Shown one piece after another: positions 56,739-64,000 of a stretch of DNA of 64,000 nt. Location: NCBI GenBank assembly GCA_004352715.1, contig SCFE01000112.1, forward strand, positions 860,752 through 924,751. Direction: 5' to 3'. The DNA is from Hofstenia miamia (taxonomy: Eukaryota > Xenacoelomorpha > Acoela). Position 1 is the first letter of the stretch. Each line of letters begins with the position of its first letter. The translations under genes were made by a program, and so were the position numbers. The notes beneath the pieces are model-generated. The model made no database searches and had not been told where the DNA came from. It was given only the letters and a program-made list of their open reading frames with translations.

Positions 56739-59693
56739 CTGAAACGTGGTGTCATTAATGTACTTAACAATGATAATTTGATCAGTGTACAGCTATTGTG
56801 GTTCATACAGTGTCAGTTCAATTGAAACTTTGATTGTGTATGACATAGTATTTGAATAATATTCAAATTGTGTTGACTTCATTGGATTATAATGGAAAGC
56901 AAAAAAGGGAGAGTGGCCAACTACAAACACTTAGGGTTTTTTTCTAGGATTCTAGTTTATCTTTCATAAGTGAAGACCTATTCAGTAATTTTTACAAAAA
57001 AGTTTTGGAATTTTTATAAGGTAACAATAATTTGTATTTTTAGGTACAGACCTGTGGTTTTTTGATAAAAGTGGGGGAGAAGTCCTCCCAAAGCCCCGTT
57101 GGCCACATCAATCAAAGAAAATGTGTTTTAATTAGTAACTTCACTGGAACAGTATTTGTTCTATCTACTAATTATACACAGATTTATGTATGCTGTGGAA
57201 GCAGGTTTGTCAACTGCTTTTACAATTTCCTAAATACCAAAAGCTTGGTGGTTGTTAGATGGAATGTATAATATTGGATTAGCTAATATGCTTGGTATAT
57301 TTACTAAAATGTAAAAAAATTGGAAAGTTTGACAAATATTTTGTAGATGCCAAACATTTGGTACAATTTGCAAATGGAATTCAAAAAAATTGGCACAAAC
57401 TTTTTACTAAGGTCACACAAATTATCCTAATAGCTGCACTCTATTCCCAACTTAAGACCCCACTCTTTGTAATTGTTGTATGAAATGTGTTTGAATAAAC
57501 CAATGACTACAATTTTCATTTCATCCCTCAAAACGTTTAAATTTTTAATTCAAATCCATAATTATTGAGATATTAAATGTAAATTCAAATATTTTGGTGA
57601 CTGGGTAGCTGAGAAAGAAGATAGAAGTATTTCAATTCTTAAGAGGGCTACCCTAATGTTTTCCAAATGGGGGAATTGGGGGCACTAGTTTTCTCCCAAA
57701 TCAACTTCAGTGTGTACCATTAGGCAAGTGAATCTCTGCCTGATAAATCCAGCAAAACTTAAGATATTTTAATTATATAAAAGAAATTAAAATTTTAGCA
57801 TTCATTATTCTATTTGAAACATAATTGGAGGCTAAAACAATTTTCTAGTAAATCAATGTTTCTTTATTAAGTCAAATTATACCCCTGGTGCCCTTCTAGT
57901 AAAAGTCCTTTTAATTAGTATGTCTGTGTAATAAATATAAGTCCCCTCACTATAACCACAATTTGTTCCGAGGCAACTGTTACGAAGTTTGCAAATCGAC
58001 TTTTAAAGTAACAAGTCAGAAATTCCTATCATAATTTCCCCAAATTCATTTGCTAAACTTTTTGTAAAAATATTCTATTTTTATAGATAACTGCTGTACT
58101 AGTTATTACAAATGACAAAGCTTTTCATTGGAAATAGGTCTTTCATTATTTTTCTGTACCGAAATTGGTGATTGCGAAGTACAGTTGTTTTAAGTTCTTT
58201 CAATGACAGAACATTAAATAATATTTTGTTTTCTCAAAAAGAATAATAAACTCTTCAGTAGAAATTATTTTGCTATTTTTGTTAAAGATTTTCAAGAAGA
58301 AAATGCTTGTCGTAATTTTTATTTTAACATTAATAAAAATTTTCTTTGTTGTGCAAAAAATTTATCAATACATGAATTATATATAATTGTGTAAAATATG
58401 CGTACATTTAACGAGCAAATACAATTAATATAAAGTTTGTTTAATCTGCAAGGGAATTTGGTTTTCTACAAAATTGCATAAAAGAACTACACGTAGTTGA
58501 TTGTAGTAGTTTGAATAAAGGCTGATGTATGCTGCAGTTGTATCAATTCCAATTACATACTAATCTCATTATCTACATCATTGTTGTTGGTTATCAACAC
58601 CACATTTGACGGATTTTATACGGGCTGAAGCAGATGAACACATTGCTGCTGTCTTAACTTGCTAAATTAATTCATTCTGAAAATTTTACTAGTGGTTGAT
58701 ACAGAAGTTAATTCCTTTCTAAAGTACTTTCTGTGGTCTATATCTGTTAAGTGTATTCCACTTGCCGTGGCATTAATTTGCAGAAAGATTTGACGGATTC
58801 AAAGGCTTTTGAACTATTTGCTCAAAGTACTTAATTTCCGCTACTCAGAATGTGGCCATCCCAGCTAGGTGCTCTATGTCACTGGCTAATGTTGTAATTT
58901 TACCTAGAAACAGGATTTCAATGAATACCATCAGAGATAAACTCATTGTATTTGAACTTAATCCAACCGATAGAAAATTGATTTTCTGTTTTAGTTTCAA
59001 CTTGCTGTTTGTTCAATTTCTACACTGTGAATACAATTTATTTATTCAATTAGTTTAAACTGTCGTTTAATGAAAATTGAATAGTTTAATATAACTTAGG
59101 CAATCTAAATGTCATTTAAATAATCAACACTGCATTCAATGTATATACATGTACTACTTTATTTTCAGCTATGAAATGTAATATATTTTTGATATAATAT
59201 AATGTGCAGTGATGACGTCACTAGGAAATGAAATGTCATCTTCACAGGGAACCTAAGTGAAAACTAAATACTTTTAGCACCTAGTAATATTATCTCATCA
59301 ATATTCTAACAATGAAATATGAATATTAATCTTAATGGCTGCAAGAAATTTTGCATAAATCACTGATGCCATATTTAGAAACTCATTTGTGCTGGATTTC
59401 TACAAAAATTACACTAATTTCACAAGTTGTAAATGTAAGACTACGAAGTCCAATTAGATATGAGTATACACTTCTGTAGAAAACACTTAATATCAATTTA
59501 CTAAGTCTGCTGAATATTTTTTTTAAATTCAATTCTTTATCATTAACTCAAACTTCAAATCAACTGTTGACTATGCATTACAATTTAGTCTAATAATTTG
59601 TATTCGAATTATATTTTATCAAAACATTTTGCATGGTAAGAATAATTTTGATATTGGTTGAAAACTTCTAAATCTCAATTTGGATGTTCTTAC
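56739..59693. other. Intron DNA, no supported feature
   Basis: A minus-strand frame near 58600-58665 (VKTAAMCSSASARIKSVKCG) after aatttag is a possible further exon, but its phases do not fit its neighbours. Nothing else was recognised. Confidence 0.3.
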
Positions 59694-59733
59694 ACCACGC
59701 TTCCATGTACTCTTGCAAACGCTGTTGTAGATA
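59694..59733 (-). CDS. Candidate short internal exon, unrecognised
   Basis: The minus strand, after the acceptor ctaaccacccccag, has 40 bases ending at the strong donor GGT/gtaaga. In the frame that ends in phase 0 it reads IYNSVCKSTWKRG. Another frame is also open (YLQQRLQEYMEAW), so the reading frame is uncertain. The acceptor tract lies at the edge of a 126-bp tandem repeat. Confidence 0.25.
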
Positions 59734-59738
59734 CTGGG

Positions 59739-60018
59739 GGTGGTTAGGGGACAGAGGAATCCTCTTGAAGGGTATAAGGACATAAAAAAATCACAACCAT
59801 TTTTGCTAATTTAAGCTAGCAATTGAAGAACAAAGTGAATCATGAAAAGTTTCATTGGAATATAGGTGGTTAGGGGGGACAGAGGAATCCTCTTGAAGGG
59901 TATAAGGACATAAAAAAATCACAACCATTTTTGCTAATTTAAGCTAGCAATTGAAGAACAAAGTGAATCATGAAAAGTTTCATTGGAATATAGGTGGTTA
60001 GGGGACAGAGGAATCCTC
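59739..60018. repeat. ~127-bp tandem repeat, two full units and a partial third
   Basis: The unit ggtggttaggggacagagga through ttcattggaatata starts at 59739, 59865 and 59993. The second unit has two extra G. The units are otherwise nearly identical, so the duplication is recent. Confidence 0.9.
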
Positions 60019-60984
60019 TATTATAAAAAAAATTAAATGTAAAAAAGTGGTTTTCCATTTTGATTTCCCCTAAAAATTCTAAAAATTTAAGCCTTTGCTT
60101 GCAAATACAACCAACACAAAGGTTTAAGTACAATGAAGCTAAAATGCAGTGTAATGGAAGATCACGCTTAAGATCCTTCCCAAGATCAACAACGACAAAG
60201 GAAAATGACAGAATTTTCAGGATTTTTTAAAAGCTGAATAAAATTTTAGTTTTCAGCCACTGAATTTCCAGGTTTGATGTAAATCGAATATTTTCCGATA
60301 ATATAGTATTGTCTGATTTGTACAAAAAATTGGTAGTCAGTATATTTTCATTTGAAATATTAATTCAAAATTATAAAAAGAATTTTGCTCTACAATGATT
60401 CTTAGGTATCAATAAAATATGGTGATTAATTTAAACAAATCCAAATTAGAAATTTCAATTTCGGACAGTCTGATTTTTCATTTAGAATTTACATATAAAG
60501 CTAGTTACTCGTAAAGAATCAAAATATGTAGGAAGTTTCAAGAACTTGATATCATATTGAATAATTAGGAAGAAGGAACATCCCTCTCGATATCAAGTGT
60601 CAGATGTTCACATGCATCAACATCAAGCAAAAAAAAACATTGGTCACGAAAGCCCTTTAAAAAATAGACATGCTGTTAAAAGATACCTCAGATATTGGAC
60701 ATTCGTAATTAGTTACATGACATATACTATCATTAATAAATACTAAATAATAATATATGAACCCCACCTGCTCATATTTATATACATTTTATAATTTAAT
60801 GAGTTTGGACTTAACCACGGACTTTTTAGTCCTTGGACTTAACATTAGGAAACTGTATTCCAACTAAGACTTTAATAAATTTTTGAGCACCTTTAGCAGT
60901 TATTTACATTACACATTTCTGCAATAACGTGACTTAATACTGCTAGAAGTGATCTTAAGAATCTTACACATGAAATAATTACAA

Positions 60985-60985
<1 letters not shown>
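60019..60985. other. AT-rich intron DNA
   Basis: No feature is recognised. A minus frame running 59939 to about 60215 has some coding-like residues near its start (VVVDLGKDLKRDL), but no clean exon borders. Confidence 0.3.
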
Positions 60986-61017
<32 letters not shown>

Positions 61018-61058
61018 CTATATATATATGTATATATATATATAGTATATATATACAG

Positions 61059-61087
<29 letters not shown>
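60986..61087. repeat. Long interrupted (TA)n microsatellite
   Basis: It is about 100 bases of TA with occasional G or C. It can form hairpins, and Tyr-Ile repeat frames here are artefacts. Confidence 0.95.
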
Positions 61088-61091
<4 letters not shown>

Positions 61092-63397
61092 AACAAAAGT
61101 GAATATCATTTTCATAAAAAATGTTATAATGACATTGAAATAGTCTTGTGAAAGTCAGTGCATTGCAAAATGATCAAAATCAGTTAATTGGAAATGACGA
61201 GATTTTTGCATGGTGAACTAAGCACTGTGATTCAAGGTTATTGGTAAATGATTAATTATCATATCACCACTACCAATTTGTGAGATGCTTATCTGTCTTT
61301 AGCTAAAAACGGACTGTTTTGGTAAATTGGAAATTGCGGTTATCAAGGAAATATTTGTAATCTTTAAAATGCTGATGGCATCAAAATCACTAACAGATCA
61401 CGGGCTTACTACACTGGAATTTTTATTTGAATTTTATCCATCCCATGTAATGTTGAGTTTCAGTAAAAAAATGAGTCAGTCTTTGCTCCTATGAGCGCAT
61501 TTTTCAACTGATTTTTTTCACACCTGGCAAAAAGTGATTCTTTACATAGCAAAAAAATATAAACTGCCTTATTTATTTTTTGCAGACAATCAAAATCATA
61601 AATTTTGATTAGAAAATCGAATGTTTCCCTTAAATTAAATCTTTTTTCCATATAATGATCTAGCATAAAATAGAATCATAGTGATCACAACTTCAAATAA
61701 CAAATTACTAATTAATCACAAATTTGTTCTTAATTTTTATTAAATTCAATTTAGAAAAATTATATGCTAAAATACTTTTAAGCAATTTATTGAAAACTTC
61801 AAAATTAATTTTGCTTCATTGTTAATTTCAAGTTTTATATTAAAAACACTTATGAAAACTTTGAATATATTAACACACAAGGCAAGATCAATATGATTTT
61901 TCAATTTATTAATATTTTTGATAAGATAGAGTTTAATGTCAACTTTTGCTCGCAGTAAATTCAGAAGTTATTTTAATGAAATAGTACCAAAAAATTGCAA
62001 ACGTGAATAATGGAAGACTTTGTAATTACAGTAAAATGTGTAAAAACTTGTCATCTAGCTAAATAGCCTTCAGTTCGTTTGAAACTCTACCTATAAATAT
62101 AAGTGAAGTGACAGCGTATATTGTTTGTTTTGAAAATGGAAAATTATCTTTCAGGAATTTCTATGCTGAAGAAGGTGAACAATGAGATATTCAAAAATGG
62201 ACACGTGACTATTTGAAAGTGGAGACTCCAAGTATGCATGGAAAATATAATAACATGCATCCGAGCATTACTTTGCTAATAAGCCATTGATGAAATGCTT
62301 CAAGGGAATAAATTTTGACCATTAAAAATTGAAGGATAAAACAGAAGGTAGGAGGACAAAATTGAGGAATTTATAATGATACACTGTTTCTTTATTGTGG
62401 ATTTTACATAATTGAGAGAAAAATAAGACTACTTTTAAAATACCTCTCACCCACTCGCTTCCATTTACAGCTAATATAACAAAGGAATTTTGCGACGCCC
62501 AAGAAAATAGAAGTACTTTTAACATCATCTTAAACTATCTATACGATAAACATATTAAAAAGTTTCACTAATAGTTAAATAAAGAATATAATTAACAACT
62601 CTCGTTAATACCTTCAAGAGATTTTCAGGAAATTTAATTAAGACATCAAACGAGTACCATCATGTGAGATTTACACAATGTGTAACAATCAAAAACTTTT
62701 GTAGTTTACATGATAACTAGCAATAGAATGGGAGCATAGAAAACACACATAAGATGTAATCAATATATTTCCTTATATTTGCTGAAACCTATGTCTTACG
62801 TCTCATGAAAAGGTAAAAAACCGCTTGGAATTTTGGATGTCTATTCATAAATGTGCTCCACTGCAATAGTCAACATTTGTAGCTATTCAGTTTCTGATAA
62901 ATTGATTCAAATTGTCCTCATAACTAACTGTCCAAATCTTTGCGAGTGGCTCGTAAAACCCTACTCATGATTCGAGCAGATGATTATGATGGCTTTCATT
63001 TAGTTAGTGCAAAAATTGTATTTCACTTAAGAGGTTCAATTTCATGTCCTGTTTACATTTATTCAAATGCAGCTGATCTGCAATTGAACATGCTTAGTTG
63101 ATCTTAAAAGGACTAAAAGAAAACAATGGCCCCAAATCTGAAAAAAAATATTTAAAAACTTTGTTGTCGAAACATTTTGATTGAAAAAGAAAACTAACAG
63201 AGAACTTGCAATAGGGTATGGTCATTGGGTAAGAAGTATCATATAAAGAATGATTTTGTAATTTACTATGTTGGAGAAGAAAAATATGTGTGTAATTTCA
63301 AGAGGTTTATTTTGAATACAAATATTCCCTATTAATCGCTATGGGTACAAAGTTCTGCATCTCTACAGGGTAGTACATGAGTTTATAATGATCTTAC
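61088..63397. other. AT-rich intron DNA of the calmodulin-like gene
   Basis: No exon or repeat is supported. Short minus frames at 61460-61666 and 62322-62528 have no recognisable content. Confidence 0.4.
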
Positions 63398-63747
63398 ATT
63401 CAATGACAAATACCCATTGCCGTCAACGTCGAGGATTTTAAACGCTTCCTTGAGCTCCATTTCTGTACAAGGATCGTAGTCTGCAATCATCTTTTGAAGG
63501 CCATTCAAGAACATTGGAAAATCGATTTCACCATCCTCTTTCGAATCGCTCAGCAATTTTTTCAAATGATCTGGTGACTTACTTTGTCCAATAACCTAAC
63601 ACGTACAGCTCATAAGGGATCATGTAGAAAGAGTCATACCTGATTAATCATTTTCAAATCGTTTGTTGTGATTTCAGGAAACTCGGCATCTGTTAGGGAA
63701 AAGGCTTCTTTAAAATCAACAAGATCAGCTATAGAAACTTGGTCCAC
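63398..63747 (-). CDS. Calmodulin-like protein, two N-terminal exons (EF-hands 1-3)
   Basis: Minus-strand exons 63640-63747 (acceptor aatttag, donor CAG/gtatga) and 63398-63595 (acceptor gtgttag, donor AAT/gtaaga) are both phase 0. The first reads DLVDFKEAFSLTDAEFPEIT, cf. calmodulin EFKEAFSLF. The second reads EDGEIDFPMFLNGLQKMI then MELKEAFKILDVDGNGYLSL. With the exon at 49835-49978 the product is 149 codons, calmodulin's own length. Only the EF-3 loop DVDGNGYLSLNE is canonical. EF-1 (TDAEFPEITTND) lacks the usual ligands and EF-2 (DSKEDGEIDFPM) lacks the final Glu. This suggests a specialised low-capacity calcium sensor. The initiator exon, usually just Met in calmodulins, lies upstream and was not found. 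Confidence 0.85.
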
Positions 63748-64000
63748 CTAAATTTATAACGCTTTTGTTATTATTCAATATTGGGCGTGTGTATTAGATT
63801 TTATTTTTTGTTAGCAATCACTTAATAATCAAAACCTGTTGTATTAGTCAACCTATCAACTGGCATCAACTCAGTTGCGATTCCGAAAATCTGATTTTTT
63901 TGATGTGAAAAATACAGTGCATTGTCTTTAATCTTCAGATATCAATTAAATTTCCATTAGAGTGCTTATCGTAAGTTTTCTTTGACATACAAGAAGGTCA
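63748..64000. other. Upstream intron of the calmodulin-like gene, to window end
   Basis: The initiator exon is expected beyond 63747. I do not see it with confidence before the window ends. Confidence 0.4.

Noticed and set aside
59939-60215. Minus-strand frame with VVVDLGKDLKRDL
   Set aside because: No clean acceptor or donor, and it runs into the 127-bp tandem repeat. Probably chance.
60893-61115. Tyr-Ile repeat proteins
   Set aside because: Translations of the (TA)n microsatellite.
1-64000. CRISPR arrays, rRNA, tRNA, bacterial operons, riboswitches
   Set aside because: None seen. The DNA is clearly eukaryotic. A tRNA scan could still reveal a degenerate tRNA gene that I cannot detect by eye.

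Overview
This is a stretch of AT-rich animal nuclear DNA, probably from an invertebrate. Genes are split by GT-AG introns that range from about 43 bp to over 13 kb. Most of the DNA is transposable-element debris (CR1/Jockey-like LINEs, Tc1/mariner, hAT-like, piggyBac-like and Harbinger-like elements), with many (TA)n tracts. Nothing seen is bacterial: there are no operons, ribosome binding sites or CRISPR arrays. The species cannot be named from sequence alone. It is a draft assembly, with runs of N (two of exactly 1000 bases) and single-N joins, at least two of which keep both copies of an overlapping contig end.

Layout. 1-6 kb: noncoding DNA, then a decayed reverse transcriptase/RNase H retroelement between 72-bp direct repeats (3140-5492). 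6-17 kb: two good minus-strand exons (6077-6200, 16661-16732) whose phases fit one gene, amid a mariner fragment, a TA-flanked MITE, a nested LINE/mariner/Tc1 cluster and a truncated LINE. 17-25 kb: haplotype duplication, LINE fragments and otherwise empty AT-rich DNA. 25.3-27.7 kb: a complete-looking 2.4-kb DNA transposon with an intact 589-codon transposase.

29.7-41.0 kb: the clearest host gene, NOP58 (box C/D snoRNP core protein) on the plus strand. Ten exons are visible. The first exon and about 110 middle codons were not found, and exon phases show that something is missing. Its introns hold a piggyBac-like MITE, a hAT-like MITE and a Tc1 pseudogene. 41.5-49 kb: broken LINEs, plus the 3' end of an unrecognised minus-strand gene (43877-44218), convergent with NOP58.

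49.8-63.7 kb: a divergent calmodulin-like gene on the minus strand. Its three visible exons give 149 codons and are separated by a 13.4-kb intron. That intron contains a 5'-truncated LINE with an intact ORF, two fold-back Harbinger-like MITEs, a hAT MITE with a near-perfect 8-bp target duplication, segmental duplications, and three phase-compatible candidate exons of another same-strand gene.

The genes show no shared pathway: ribosome biogenesis (NOP58) and calcium sensing (the calmodulin-like protein) are simply neighbours in repeat-rich DNA.
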